A stretch of 64,000 bases of DNA from JAAOII01 sp965207705 (GCA_965207705.1 OZ242292.1:558001-622000), one strand, 5' to 3'. Counted from the stretch's first letter, positions 24,776-34,627 are shown. Notes: generated from the sequence alone by a model not told the origin. Program-made: numbers and translations.

Positions 24776-25726
24776 TTAGGTGGGGTTGTTTTGGAATACA
24801 GTGGGGAGTGGTGCTTCAAACTTATACTGCTTACCAGCAATCTTGATTTCAATTTTCCAACAGTGAAGGGCTAATTCTTTTGACTGCTCTTTAATTCCTG
24901 CCATAAAAGAGTATTTACTATCGCCAACTATTGGATGCCCTAACTCGGCGCATTGTAATCTTATTTGATGGGTGCGTCCTGTTTGTAGTTCCGCCTCCAC
25001 CAGTGAAGAATCCTTTCCCTTCTTAACTAATTTGAAAAGAGTAATTGCCTCCTTGCCTACTGGATTATTCTTATACTGGTTCTCTTCTGCTTTCTTGTCC
25101 TTACTAACCTCTGGCAGTGATTGCATTAAGTACTCACCACTTTTATATGATTTAGCTAAGTGAGTGACTACCTTCTTTTCTTTTGCTTCCCATGAACCAT
25201 AAGTTCTCATCAGGTATATCTTGTGACAATCTGCTTCATGCCATACTTGATTTATCGCGCGTAAGGTATCAAGGTTTAAGGCAATAATTAATACCCCGGT
25301 TGTTTCCAGGTCTAACCTATGCACTAAATATATTTCTTTGTCCTGCATAATATGTTGCAGTGTTTCAATTACTCCGTGACGTTGATTAATGCCTCCATGC
25401 GAACCTACCCATCTGGGTTTATTAATTACAATTAAATCATCATTTTGAAATATTATGCTGTCTTTTATTTTGGTAACAAGCTCCGCATTTGGCTCGTCAC
25501 TGCGCTCTGCAGGACGGCGTAAAGGTGGAATACGGATAATATCACCGGCATTAATGCGGCTGGAGGGCTTGGACCTTTTGCTATTAATTCTAACCTCACC
25601 GCGCCGAATTATTGAATAAATGCGCGACTTAGGAACGCCTTTTATGCGAGTAAGAAGAAAGTTATCAAGTCGTCTGCCTTGCTGCTTATCTGATATGGTA
25701 ATCTTCTCAACGTCTATATAGTTCAT
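24776..25726 (-). CDS. rluC: 23S rRNA pseudouridine synthase, RluC type
   Basis: 316 residues: an N-terminal S4 RNA-binding domain (RRLDNFLLTRIKGVPKSRIY, residues 17-36) and an RluA-type catalytic domain. The catalytic Asp is in VHRLDLETTGVLI. The C-terminal motifs are LQTGRTHQIRLQ and HPIVGDSKY. RluC modifies 23S rRNA positions 955, 2504 and 2580 in E. coli; S4 plus length favours RluC over RluA. The tandem repeat array lies immediately 3' of the stop. Confidence 0.93.
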   Translation of the reverse strand: MNYIDVEKITISDKQQGRRLDNFLLTRIKGVPKSRIYSIIRRGEVRINSKRSKPSSRINAGDIIRIPPLRRPAERSDEPNAELVTKIKDSIIFQNDDLIVINKPRWVGSHGGINQRHGVIETLQHIMQDKEIYLVHRLDLETTGVLIIALNLDTLRAINQVWHEADCHKIYLMRTYGSWEAKEKKVVTHLAKSYKSGEYLMQSLPEVSKDKKAEENQYKNNPVGKEAITLFKLVKKGKDSSLVEAELQTGRTHQIRLQCAELGHPIVGDSKYSFMAGIKEQSKELALHCWKIEIKIAGKQYKFEAPLPTVFQNNPT

Positions 25727-25794
25727 ATTAAATAACTGGGTAAATTAGTTGTATAAAATTGTTTGTCTGGAATTGCTTGCTTGGAATTACTTGC

Positions 25795-27162
25795 TTAGCT
25801 GGGTCCAAAAGGAGAAGGACCAGCACTTGGCATAAGCTGATTCATAAACTTCTGCTTACCTGCAGCAGTTCTGGTTTTTTGCATCATTTTTTGCACTTGC
25901 TTATATCTCTTTAACATCTGGTTTATTTCTGCCATATTACTGCCAGCCCCTTTTGATATACGCATCTTGCGCGAGCCACTAAGTACTTCGGGGAACTTTC
26001 TTTCCTTGGGAGTCATTGAGTGTATTAACCCTATGAATTTTTTAGTTTGCGGGTCCATTTGTTTTTGTTCTACTATTTGCGCCATCTCTTTACTTAGTCC
26101 CATCTTGGTTGCCATTGAAGCCATGCCTCCCATTTTCTGCATCTGTTGAAGTTGTAAGAGAAAGGCATTAAAATCAAATTTACTTTTGCCTTTTGCACTC
26201 TGGGCAAGTCCATCGGCATCTTTTTCATCAATAGTCATTTCTGCCTGCTTGATGACAGCCATGGCGTTTCCCATCCCCATTATGTTTTCCGCCATTGCCG
26301 AAGGATTAAAATCCATAATATCAGTTAATTTTTCTCCGCTACTTAATAGCTTAATCGGCTTACCAGTGAGATATTTCACAGAAAGAATAGCACCTCCACG
26401 AGCTGCAGAGTCCAGTTTAGTGGCGATTATACCGCTTATGGGGACTGCTTCGTTAAAAGCTGTGGCTGCCCTTGCGGCATCTTGTCCGCCCATTGCATCC
26501 ATAGTGTACAGAACCTCTGCTGGCTTTATAGTGCTATGAATTAGTTTTAATTCTTCCATTGTCTGCTTATCTGTTTGCACCCGTCCAGCGGTATCTACTA
26601 ATAAGCAATCATAGCCGCCAAGTTGCGCCTGTTGTAAAACATCCTTTGCAAGTTCAAGTATATTAGTTCTTTGCGCTCCATCATAGTAATCCAATTCTGC
26701 TTGTTTAGCCAACACTGCAAGCTGCTCAGCTGCGGCTGGACGGCTTATGTCCAAACTTGCCAGTAGCACCTTCTTTTTGCGCATCTTACGTAACCACAAA
26801 GCACTTTTTACCAGATTGGTAGTTTTACCCGCGCCTTGCAGACCCACTAACATTATTACTGCAGGTGGTTGCACTCTTAGATTAAGGATTTCTTGCTCAC
26901 CGCCTAAAATGTCAACTATTTCACGATGAACTAAAGATATGAACATTTGACTTGGGTTTAATGATTTTTGAACTTGCATCCCAAGCGCCTTCTCTTGTAG
27001 ATTTTCTATTATAGATTTAACTACCGGTAAAGCAGTATCCGCCTCTAATAGAGTTAAACGGAGTTCCTGTAATACTGGCTTTATGTTATCTTCTGTTATG
27101 TGGGCTTGTTTACGAATCCCATCCAACGTTGATTTTATTTTGTCACTAAAATTTCCAAACAT
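25795..27162 (-). CDS. ffh: Signal recognition particle protein Ffh
   Basis: 455-residue GTPase that binds 4.5S RNA and signal sequences. N domain, then G domain with GLQGAGKTTNLVK (P-loop, about residue 105), DTAGR, and TKLDSAARGG. A methionine-rich M domain follows (QQMQKMGGMASMATKMGL, GSGSRKMRISKGAG type helix, C-terminal MMQKTRTAAGK). Full length. It has REP-like repeats on its upstream side; no ffs gene was seen. Confidence 0.97.
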   Translation of the reverse strand: MFGNFSDKIKSTLDGIRKQAHITEDNIKPVLQELRLTLLEADTALPVVKSIIENLQEKALGMQVQKSLNPSQMFISLVHREIVDILGGEQEILNLRVQPPAVIMLVGLQGAGKTTNLVKSALWLRKMRKKKVLLASLDISRPAAAEQLAVLAKQAELDYYDGAQRTNILELAKDVLQQAQLGGYDCLLVDTAGRVQTDKQTMEELKLIHSTIKPAEVLYTMDAMGGQDAARAATAFNEAVPISGIIATKLDSAARGGAILSVKYLTGKPIKLLSSGEKLTDIMDFNPSAMAENIMGMGNAMAVIKQAEMTIDEKDADGLAQSAKGKSKFDFNAFLLQLQQMQKMGGMASMATKMGLSKEMAQIVEQKQMDPQTKKFIGLIHSMTPKERKFPEVLSGSRKMRISKGAGSNMAEINQMLKRYKQVQKMMQKTRTAAGKQKFMNQLMPSAGPSPFGPS

Positions 27163-27204
27163 GATATAAGTAGATTATACATAAAATTATGCATCATAAC
27201 AAGT

Positions 27205-27345
27205 GATTATCGCGAGCATGGGGATGGTGCGTCGCGAGTGTTATACATTTTGCGGGCGGAGCGCAGAGCTGCATCGCAAGCATGGTGATGGTTTATCGCA
27301 AGTATTATGCATTTTGCGGGCGGAGCGCAGCTCCGCCCCTACAGA
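27205..27345 (+). repeat. Palindromic dispersed repeat, copy 3 (tandem double)
   Basis: The complete core hairpin is at 27318-27338 (GGGCGGAGC, GCA, GCTCCGCCC). A partial copy is at 27252-27270 (GCGGGCGGAGCGCAGAGCT). Each is preceded by GCGAGCATGG/GATGGT and TCGCGAGTGTTATACATTTT-like segments. These correspond in reverse orientation to the right flank of copy 1, and to the GCGAGCATACCGATGGT part of the array units. Lies between ffh and the GT10 gene. Confidence 0.85.
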
Positions 27346-27351
27346 CCAACG

Positions 27352-28437
27352 TTATCTTCTAAGTAACTTTCTTAATAGCCCTAATAACATTCCTAAGAAG
27401 GCAAGTATTTCACGGTCAAGATTCTTCACCCTCCACAGAAACATTTTCATAGCATTATACTGAGCAGGTAAATTCTTTTGAGCATAAGTGTTTTTCTTTG
27501 CTAGCACTTTCTTAATTACCATATCCATCTTAATTGCCAAATTGGCTTCGCTATTATTATGTAACAATGAATCCGCTAGAATGGGAGGAGCTGAAATATA
27601 CTTTTCATACAAAGCGGGATCATTATCCACTTGTTTTACTCTTGCTATCACTTCTTCAAAAGAAGCGTAGTCGGCGCAATTAATAAATGCTTCGGGGTTA
27701 AAAAATTTGGCAATCTCAGGACAACCTCGGTATATGGGAATACTTCCTGTTACCAAAGCATCACAGATTTTTTCCGTTACATAATTGGGACGAATACGAT
27801 TCTCAAAGACAATTAAGAATTTGTATTTAGAGATAAATTCTAACTTGCCCGTGTATGATTTATCCTCTCCATCTATTAACTGCAACTCATTGGTATTATT
27901 TAGTATCTTGCCTGCGCAATCAACATGCTTATATTGCATGAGTTGCTGGCAAAATTTCTCGCGAACAATAGTCGCAGGTAATCTCCATTTGGTATGGGAA
28001 TAAATGAAAGCACAAAATCTGTCCTTAGAAGTTTGTTTGAGTGCGCGCATTCTTTCATTTGGTTTTTCGCTCAGCATACAATCAAAATATGGATCGTTGA
28101 AAGGGGAATTGGTGAAAGGGGCAAGAAAACTATTGCTGTCGCTATCCGCTTGATAAGAAAAAGTGTAATCCGCATTACGTTTTTCTACAATATGAACTTC
28201 CCCAGTTACGTTGACTATAAATGGTCTAAATCCATAAGTTTTATGTAGATACACAAAATTTTTGTATGATTGGGTTCTAGTACAACTATATACTATTACC
28301 AAATCTGGCATGGCTATATCATGCACAAACTCATATTTATTCATAAGGTCCTTAAGCAGATAAGTATCCTGTGGAGTTAATTCCTCTAAATTATAGCCAA
28401 TAGTTCTGACTTTGATTATTGGTTTTGTATCTCTCAT
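27352..28437 (-). CDS. Family GT10 glycosyltransferase (alpha-1,3/4-fucosyltransferase-like)
   Basis: 361 residues from ATG 28437; an upstream in-frame start at 28518 would overlap coaE and has no motif support. The GT10 signature YVTEKICDALVTGSIPIYRG is present (about residues 220-240), preceded by KFLIVFENRIRPN. Family members move fucose or a related sugar from GDP-fucose to surface glycans. The basic C-terminus (GLLRKLLRR) suggests membrane association. It is inserted between ffh and coaE beside repeat copy 3 and has no glycan-locus neighbours, which suggests acquisition by transfer. Sugar specificity is not certain. Confidence 0.85.
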   Translation of the reverse strand: MRDTKPIIKVRTIGYNLEELTPQDTYLLKDLMNKYEFVHDIAMPDLVIVYSCTRTQSYKNFVYLHKTYGFRPFIVNVTGEVHIVEKRNADYTFSYQADSDSNSFLAPFTNSPFNDPYFDCMLSEKPNERMRALKQTSKDRFCAFIYSHTKWRLPATIVREKFCQQLMQYKHVDCAGKILNNTNELQLIDGEDKSYTGKLEFISKYKFLIVFENRIRPNYVTEKICDALVTGSIPIYRGCPEIAKFFNPEAFINCADYASFEEVIARVKQVDNDPALYEKYISAPPILADSLLHNNSEANLAIKMDMVIKKVLAKKNTYAQKNLPAQYNAMKMFLWRVKNLDREILAFLGMLLGLLRKLLRR

Positions 28438-28465
28438 GTTTCTTCGTTCGTTCCTTATTTGTTCA

Positions 28466-29122
28466 TTAATTGGATAGCTTAAGTAATTGTTGGTGGAGGG
28501 TATCCACCTGGGTGGCAAGATACTCTATACCCTGGTTATTGTCTAACAGGTAATCGGCTTTATTACGCTTTTCTTGTTGTGGCATCTGACTATTAATTAT
28601 TTGCTCTGCCAGCTTTTCATCCATATTATCGCGCGAGCATGCCCTTTTAATTTGGGTCTCTTGATTAACATCCATAACGATTATTTTATCGCATAGCTGA
28701 TGCTGAGATGTTTCAAGCAGTAAAGGAGAAACTAACAGGCAGTATGGGCAGGAGTGACAAGAAGAGGCATCACGCTTGGCATGTTTGGCATGTTTGGCGC
28801 ATTTAGCTAATTGCTGTACTAATTCTTCTCTGATTAATGGATGAAGTAAACCCTCAAGCCATTTAAGTGCTTTTACATCATTGAAAACTATTTCTCTTAA
28901 CACAGCCCGATTCACTTTTCCTCCTGCAGCAACTATACTATTGCCAAAATGTTTGATTATTTTTGCTGTTACCTCGCTATCTTCATGACTAATACGGCGC
29001 GACACATCATCTGCATCAACTGTCATTATGCCCTTTGCAGCAAACATCTGCGCCGCAGTCCCCTTGCCGCTGGCTATTCCTCCAGTGAGCCCTATGACTG
29101 GGCAAGAGTTTGTGGTTTTCAT
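28466..29122 (-). CDS. coaE: Dephospho-CoA kinase
   Basis: Final step of coenzyme A synthesis. 218 residues: P-loop GLTGGIASGKGTAAQMF (residues 12-28), DADDVSR substrate motif, LLHPLIREEL, VSPLLLET, and a C-terminal lid. A small 9-bp tandem repeat at 28776-28802 encodes AKHAKHAK in the middle, where other CoaE proteins are shorter. Downstream of pilD as in many gammaproteobacteria. Confidence 0.95.
   Translation of the reverse strand: MKTTNSCPVIGLTGGIASGKGTAAQMFAAKGIMTVDADDVSRRISHEDSEVTAKIIKHFGNSIVAAGGKVNRAVLREIVFNDVKALKWLEGLLHPLIREELVQQLAKCAKHAKHAKRDASSCHSCPYCLLVSPLLLETSQHQLCDKIIVMDVNQETQIKRACSRDNMDEKLAEQIINSQMPQQEKRNKADYLLDNNQGIEYLATQVDTLHQQLLKLSN
28776..28802 (-). repeat. 9-bp in-frame repeat in coaE
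   Basis: Two perfect copies of TTGGCATGT and a third variant, encoding repeated Ala-Lys-His triplets. Confidence 0.8.
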
Positions 29123-29132
29123 TTAGGGCAAG

Positions 29133-30113
29133 TCACAATGACAGATAAATATTAAATGGTTGCAATATGTAAGGAATTTTTAAGGAAATCACTATATATA
29201 AAAACGCTGCCAGGACTATATGAGGTCCCCATATCTGTTGTCTATGCATGAAAGATTCCTCTTTCTCACTCAAACTACTTGAAGTTGTGGGTGATGAAGG
29301 ACTGAAACGCTGCCATAATCCTTGCGCAATAGCAATAGTGCTAAAGAATATTAGCCCCGAAATACTTGATACCATCAAGATGGGTAACAGTGATTGCCAA
29401 CCAAAGAAAGCTCCCAGTGCAGCAAAGAGTTTAATATCGCCGCCGCCCATACCATCGCGTTGGCGGAGTAATTTATAAACATAATTAAGCACGGTGAGTG
29501 ATATATAAGCAATTGCGACTCCCAGGACTGCTTGCCGCAGAGAGGCATAAGGAAGCCAAGGATTTAACAGCAGCCCTATCCATAATACTCCCAGTGTTAG
29601 TAAATCAGGCAACAAGCCAGTGCGGATATCAATGATAGCAAGAGTAATTAATGCCCAGAATAATAAAAGCATGGGAATTATTACGGGACTTGCTCCCCAT
29701 AACCAACCAGCAACAAGCGCCGCAAGCAAGCAGGCAAGTTCGGTAATAGGATAAAATATGTCAATTTTCTTATGGCAATGAATGCACTTGCCACCACTTA
29801 TAAGATAGCCCAATAACGGAATATTCAAATAAAAGGGAATCGGTTTATGACATGATGTGCAATGGGATGCGGGGGAAGATAATGATACTTTATGCAATGG
29901 ATCAAATGGATGAAATGGGCGAAATGGTGTCCCTTCTTTATCAATTTGATTGTTCGGAACATTTAGCTGAAACTCCTGCTCAAGCATAAGCGGCAATCGG
30001 TGAATTAAGGTGGTGCAGAAACTGCCAGCAATTAATCCTGCCAGAGATAAATTAAGATAAAGGAACCAATCTTCCCCCAGCAGAACAGCATAACTAAGTA
30101 AAAAATAACTCAT
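29133..30113 (-). CDS. pilD: Type IV prepilin leader peptidase/N-methyltransferase
   Basis: 326-residue polytopic inner-membrane aspartic protease (A24). N-terminal helix with GSFCTTLIHRLP, a cytoplasmic zinc-type loop with CTSCHKPIPFY and CIHCHKK (two CxxC), and about seven further helices. The catalytic Asp are in IDIRTGLLPD and GMGGGDIKLFAALGA. The pilD-coaE order is common in gammaproteobacteria. No pilin genes are in the window, so its substrates could be type IV pili or type II secretion pseudopilins. Confidence 0.95.
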   Translation of the reverse strand: MSYFLLSYAVLLGEDWFLYLNLSLAGLIAGSFCTTLIHRLPLMLEQEFQLNVPNNQIDKEGTPFRPFHPFDPLHKVSLSSPASHCTSCHKPIPFYLNIPLLGYLISGGKCIHCHKKIDIFYPITELACLLAALVAGWLWGASPVIIPMLLLFWALITLAIIDIRTGLLPDLLTLGVLWIGLLLNPWLPYASLRQAVLGVAIAYISLTVLNYVYKLLRQRDGMGGGDIKLFAALGAFFGWQSLLPILMVSSISGLIFFSTIAIAQGLWQRFSPSSPTTSSSLSEKEESFMHRQQIWGPHIVLAAFLYIVISLKIPYILQPFNIYLSL

Positions 30114-30182
30114 GGCATTAATAATTATTCATCAAGAAAATGAATGTTTAAATTGAATGTTTTAAAATGTTCGCCTATTAAT

Positions 30183-31016
30183 CTAATAGCCCTGTTGCTC
30201 AAACAGATATAATAACGCTTCTTTGAATCCTTTATGACTTCCGCAATCAAATCTATCTGCTTCAATCTTATATGCCAGCACTTGCTCATCTTGCGCCTGC
30301 TGTGCCAGAGCATCTGTTATTTGCAATTCATTATCTTTTCCCAAGGGCTGTTTTTCCAAATAATCAAAAATACTCGGCATCAAAACATATCTGCCGATTA
30401 TGGCAAGATTGCTGGGAGCGTCCTGTGGCTTCGGCTTTTCAACCATATTAGTCACCTTAAATAAATTATCACCCTTAGGTGATACCTCCACTATGCCATA
30501 ATTAGAACTCTGCTCAATATCAATTTCTGTAACTGCCAATATAGTGCATTTTTCCTGAGTGTAGATTTCTTGCATTTGACTCAGGACTTCTTTACCAGGA
30601 GGAGCAAAACACAAATCATCTGCTAACAGGACAGCGAACGGACGCCTCTCTATATGATATTTGGCACAAAGAATCGCGCTCCCCAGTCCGTTGATTTCCC
30701 GTTGACGGATGTAAGAAAAGGCACACTTATCAAGAAGATTACGAATACCTTTTAGCATTTCTTCTTTATTAGTGCCTTTTATGCGGGTTTCCAATTCAAA
30801 GTTAATGTCAAAATAATTGACGATTGCCTCTTTATTGCGCCCAACTATAAATGTTATATCATTCATCCCCGCTTGATATGATTCATCAACACCATAATGA
30901 ATTAATGGTTTATCCACCAAAGGAAGCATTTCTTTAGGCATGGACTTAGTTACTGGCAGGAAGCGGGTTCCATAGCCAGCTGCTGGAAATATGCATTTAT
31001 GTATCTTTTCAGTCAT
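30183..31016 (-). CDS. galU: UTP-glucose-1-phosphate uridylyltransferase
   Basis: 277 residues from ATG 31016 (MTEKIHKCIFPAAGYGTRF). The open frame extends upstream into the smc gene, but those residues are smc antisense. Nucleotidyltransferase motifs are present: AAGYGTRFLPVTKSMPKEML, FAVLLADDLCF, NLAIIGRYVL and DCGSHKGF. Makes UDP-glucose for surface polysaccharides. Somewhat shorter than E. coli GalU (302). Divergent from smc across 85 bp. Confidence 0.95.
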   Translation of the reverse strand: MTEKIHKCIFPAAGYGTRFLPVTKSMPKEMLPLVDKPLIHYGVDESYQAGMNDITFIVGRNKEAIVNYFDINFELETRIKGTNKEEMLKGIRNLLDKCAFSYIRQREINGLGSAILCAKYHIERRPFAVLLADDLCFAPPGKEVLSQMQEIYTQEKCTILAVTEIDIEQSSNYGIVEVSPKGDNLFKVTNMVEKPKPQDAPSNLAIIGRYVLMPSIFDYLEKQPLGKDNELQITDALAQQAQDEQVLAYKIEADRFDCGSHKGFKEALLYLFEQQGY

Positions 31017-31101
31017 GATGTAATTATAGTGTAAAAATATTGAATAATATATATCGGTATTTATGCCTTTTACACAGGCAAAGGATATATAATTATTAGC
31101 A

Positions 31102-34100
31102 ATGAGGTTATCTTCTATCAAACTATCTGGCTTTAAGTCATTCTGCGAGCCAATTTCCTTGGACTTCCCCGCCAACCGCACGGTTTTGGTAGGTCCTAAC
31201 GGCTGTGGGAAATCTAATATTATTGATGCCATCAGATGGGTATTGGGGGAAAGCGCCGCATCAGGTTTGCGCAGCGAATCAATGGAAGATGTTATTTTTA
31301 ATGGCACAGAGAATAATCCGCCCAGGGGACGCGCTATGGTTGAGATGGTATTTGAGAATAACAAAAATCGTCTTGAAGGGAAGTACCATGGGACAAAACA
31401 AATTAGGATAAAACGAACTCTGGAAAGAGATAGTGATTCGCGCTACTATATAAATAATTCGCCCTGCCGCAAAAAAGATATAACGGAGATTTTTGCTGGT
31501 ATGGGGTTAACTGGTAAAAGTGATTACGCCATAGTTACCCAAGGCGCAGTGCATAATATTGTTGAAAGCCGTCCAGAATATATTCGCGCCATGATTGAGG
31601 AAGCCGCAGATATCACTGGATATCTAAACAAACGGAAAGAAACCCTTTCTCATATTCGCAGCACTCGCGAGAATCTTAAAGGTATCAACCTGAATATTAC
31701 AGAAATTAAAGGAAGAGTTAGAACTTTAGAAAAGCAAGCAGATAGCGCAAAAGCACATAAGGAAAATAAAAATCAACTTGCAGAATTAAAAGAACAGCTC
31801 GCCCTATCCACATATCGCCAGCTAATGGGACAAAAAAATCAGAGCAGACGCAGATTGAATGAGCTGGTGCAAAAAATGAATGAAGACAAAAATAGTGCTG
31901 GAATACTACAACTAAACAAACAGCAATTGGTAATAGCAGTTGAGGAAGAGCGGATAAGATTAAACAAAGAACTGGAAAAACAAAAAACTCTTAGCAACAA
32001 AATTACGGATATTGAAGCAAGACAAAGATATGAATCCAAAAGTTTAGCGGAAAAAGAAGCATCCCTTGCAGCTGATGAAGATGAACTGAAAAAAATTGCT
32101 AGTCGCATATTCCAGGAGCAAGAGCAACTTGATGCAGCGCAAAATGAGCTGAGCCATCAAAAAGAGTTAAAAGATAAAACATCCCCAACCATTAACAATG
32201 ACCTTAGCTCTGCGGAGGAAGAACTTGAGCAGTTGAACCAACAATGGCGGCAGGCAATGAATCAAGCAGGAGAAACACGCGCCAAGCATCAGGATGCAAA
32301 AAATAGATTAAGCTCTCTCCAAGAAGAAGAAAGACGTATTCTAACAACTCAACAAAAACAAGAACAAGAAAGAACTGAAGATGGCACGGACATTGTTAAG
32401 CTAAAGAAAGAATATGAGTTGTTAAATGCCAAGATTAAACAACTTGAAGCACAAGAGATGAAAGCGACAAATGAAAGAGAGGATGCTCGTAAGAACTCTA
32501 CTCAAATAAATCAAAAGTATCGTTTAGTAGAAGATAGTTATCTCAAGCATAGCACTATGATTGAAGAATTAAGTAAAGAGCCCTCCGATGAAAAACTGTC
32601 CAACTCAATAAAATCATTGCTCAACAAAATTAAGATAAACCCCGCCACAGCTTGGGGAGATAAGATTCAAATAACAACTGGTTGGGAGAAGGCATTAGAT
32701 TTGGTGGCGGGACAGATGCTTCAAGCTCGCCTGACTAAAAACCTTAATTCAGCACTTGGCTTATTAAAAGATACTAAAGACGTTCAGTTGGAACTAATTG
32801 GCGACTACAAAAATGACGACTCAAGCAAACAACAAACATTTGGTGATAAAAAATCTTTATCATCTATGGTAAAAGCTGAGCATATTCCTTCATTTTTAGA
32901 CCATATTTTTGCCTGTGATGACTTACCGCAGGCGATTAACCTACGCGACAAGCTTAGCTCCCATCAAAGTTTGGCAACTAAAAATGGCGACTGGGTTGGC
33001 AAAAATTGGGCTATTATACAAAGTGGGACAACCAATAATAAAGAATATAAGTATTCATTGGCAAGGAAAAAACGACTTGAGCTGTTAAACGGAGAGCTCA
33101 ATGCTCTAAGTGGCAGTAAAAGAGAACTTGCCGCTTCTTTGGCAGAGTGTGAAAAGAATATTAAGCAAAGTAATGAGCAGATTGAAAGGACTCATAAGCA
33201 GATAGTTGGACTTCGTCAAAATATGCAGCAACAAAAAGAAGTAATTATCCGCAAACAAGAAGCAACTTCTCTATGGGAAAAACGCAAGGATGAAGTTAAT
33301 AAGCAAAGACATGACAACAAAGCAAGATTAGAACAGCTAAAAATAGAAATTAGCGCAACAGAGAATGAGGAACTTAAGTCCCTTGGCGAAAAACAAAAGC
33401 AAGATGAAGCATTACAAATAGCAGAAAAGAAGCGCGCCGAATTAACCGCCCTGCTTTCTTCTCTAAAATCAACTCAGCGTAAAGAAGGAGAAGAAAGAAA
33501 TGCCAATCAAGTAAGGCGTGAAGAACTTTTATCCCTTATTGCTCGCCTGGAGTCAAGCATTGCTGGAGCAAAAGTTAGACGCGGAACACTTAATAATGAA
33601 AAGGAAAAATTGTTAAGTGAAATATTTAATCTACGTAATGCTCTTAAACAACACGATGCTGAATTATCAAAACTTACTACTGAAGACAAAGATCTTGGCA
33701 CCATAATAAGCAAAATGGAAAATCAAATTGCGGAACAAGAAAAAGAAATCAGGAGCATAGATAACAAAATGAACAAGGCAGAAAAGGATATCGCCTTAGC
33801 TGAGAAGGACTTACAACAAAGTCGCGGAATAGAACAGCAACTGGAACTTGAACTGAATGAAATATCGCGTCGCACTAAAGTATTAGAAGGGAAGGAAAGC
33901 ATAGAAGCTATGAAAAAAATGGATGACCTGGCAAAAGCAACTACGTATGCCGACCCCAAAGCAATCAACTCGCAGATTAAAATTATAGAAAGAGAGAACT
34001 ACCGTATAGGGGATGTAAATATGTTAGCATTGGCTGAATACCAAGAACAAAAAGAGCGGCTTGATAAGCTGCTGGAGCAACAAGAGCAAATAAATAAAGC

Positions 34101-34623
34101 TCTTGATAATCTACATAAAGCAATTAAAAGAATTGACCGTGAGTCAAGAGTTAAGTTTGATAAGACATTCAAGCAAATCAACAAGGTTTTCTCTGAACTG
34201 TTTAATCGCCTTACTAATGGGGGCAAAGCAAAACTTGAAGAGGAAGATACAGAAAGCCATGGCATCAGAATAATGGTTCGCCCGCCTGGCAGACGTAACA
34301 CTATGTTGTCGTTATTATCTGGGGGTGAAAAATCAGTAACAGCCATCGCCTTTATTATGGCTATATTTCATTTAAATCCTGCTCCTTTTTGTTTAATGGA
34401 TGAAGCAGATGCTATGCTGGACGATAATAATATAAAGAGATTTAATCAGATGCTTAATAGTATGGCTGATGATATTCAGTTTATCTTAATTACTCATAGC
34501 AAACTTAGCATGCAAGAAGCAAAACACATAATAGGGGTTACCATGTCCGAGCCAGGAATATCACGAATAGTGTCGGTGGATATGGATAGAGCGCTTGAAC
34601 TAAGCCGTCAAGCATCGGCATAG
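31102..34623 (+). CDS. smc: Chromosome segregation ATPase SMC
   Basis: 1173 residues. N-terminal head with Walker A GPNGCGKSNIIDAIRWVLGE (about residue 32), coiled coil about residues 165-500, hinge about 500-660 (NPATAWGDKIQ, DLVAGQMLQARL), returning coiled coil about 680-1000. The C-terminal head has LLSGGEKSVTAIAFIMAIF and Walker B CLMDEADAMLDDNN (the usual DEVDAPLDD has several changes). It shows that this lineage uses Smc rather than MukBEF. Convergent with mutS, 4 bp apart. Confidence 0.97.
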   Translation: MRLSSIKLSGFKSFCEPISLDFPANRTVLVGPNGCGKSNIIDAIRWVLGESAASGLRSESMEDVIFNGTENNPPRGRAMVEMVFENNKNRLEGKYHGTKQIRIKRTLERDSDSRYYINNSPCRKKDITEIFAGMGLTGKSDYAIVTQGAVHNIVESRPEYIRAMIEEAADITGYLNKRKETLSHIRSTRENLKGINLNITEIKGRVRTLEKQADSAKAHKENKNQLAELKEQLALSTYRQLMGQKNQSRRRLNELVQKMNEDKNSAGILQLNKQQLVIAVEEERIRLNKELEKQKTLSNKITDIEARQRYESKSLAEKEASLAADEDELKKIASRIFQEQEQLDAAQNELSHQKELKDKTSPTINNDLSSAEEELEQLNQQWRQAMNQAGETRAKHQDAKNRLSSLQEEERRILTTQQKQEQERTEDGTDIVKLKKEYELLNAKIKQLEAQEMKATNEREDARKNSTQINQKYRLVEDSYLKHSTMIEELSKEPSDEKLSNSIKSLLNKIKINPATAWGDKIQITTGWEKALDLVAGQMLQARLTKNLNSALGLLKDTKDVQLELIGDYKNDDSSKQQTFGDKKSLSSMVKAEHIPSFLDHIFACDDLPQAINLRDKLSSHQSLATKNGDWVGKNWAIIQSGTTNNKEYKYSLARKKRLELLNGELNALSGSKRELAASLAECEKNIKQSNEQIERTHKQIVGLRQNMQQQKEVIIRKQEATSLWEKRKDEVNKQRHDNKARLEQLKIEISATENEELKSLGEKQKQDEALQIAEKKRAELTALLSSLKSTQRKEGEERNANQVRREELLSLIARLESSIAGAKVRRGTLNNEKEKLLSEIFNLRNALKQHDAELSKLTTEDKDLGTIISKMENQIAEQEKEIRSIDNKMNKAEKDIALAEKDLQQSRGIEQQLELELNEISRRTKVLEGKESIEAMKKMDDLAKATTYADPKAINSQIKIIERENYRIGDVNMLALAEYQEQKERLDKLLEQQEQINKALDNLHKAIKRIDRESRVKFDKTFKQINKVFSELFNRLTNGGKAKLEEEDTESHGIRIMVRPPGRRNTMLSLLSGGEKSVTAIAFIMAIFHLNPAPFCLMDEADAMLDDNNIKRFNQMLNSMADDIQFILITHSKLSMQEAKHIIGVTMSEPGISRIVSVDMDRALELSRQASA

Positions 34624-34627
34624 AGTA

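Noticed and set aside
24402..24874. Overlapping open frames of 70-123 codons in the repeat array
   Set aside because: They only translate the DNA repeat, have no ribosome site and run into rluC antisense.
22999..27338. Integron attC sites or insertion-sequence ends
   Set aside because: No integrase, transposase or target-site duplication was seen, and the hairpins lack attC core sites.
28438..28518. Upstream start for the GT10 gene
   Set aside because: It would overlap coaE by 53 bp and adds a segment with no family match; the ATG at 28437 is closer to the family start.
31017..31364. Upstream extension of the galU frame by about 116 codons
   Set aside because: It is antisense to the conserved SMC head; the GalU motif begins at the ATG at 31016.
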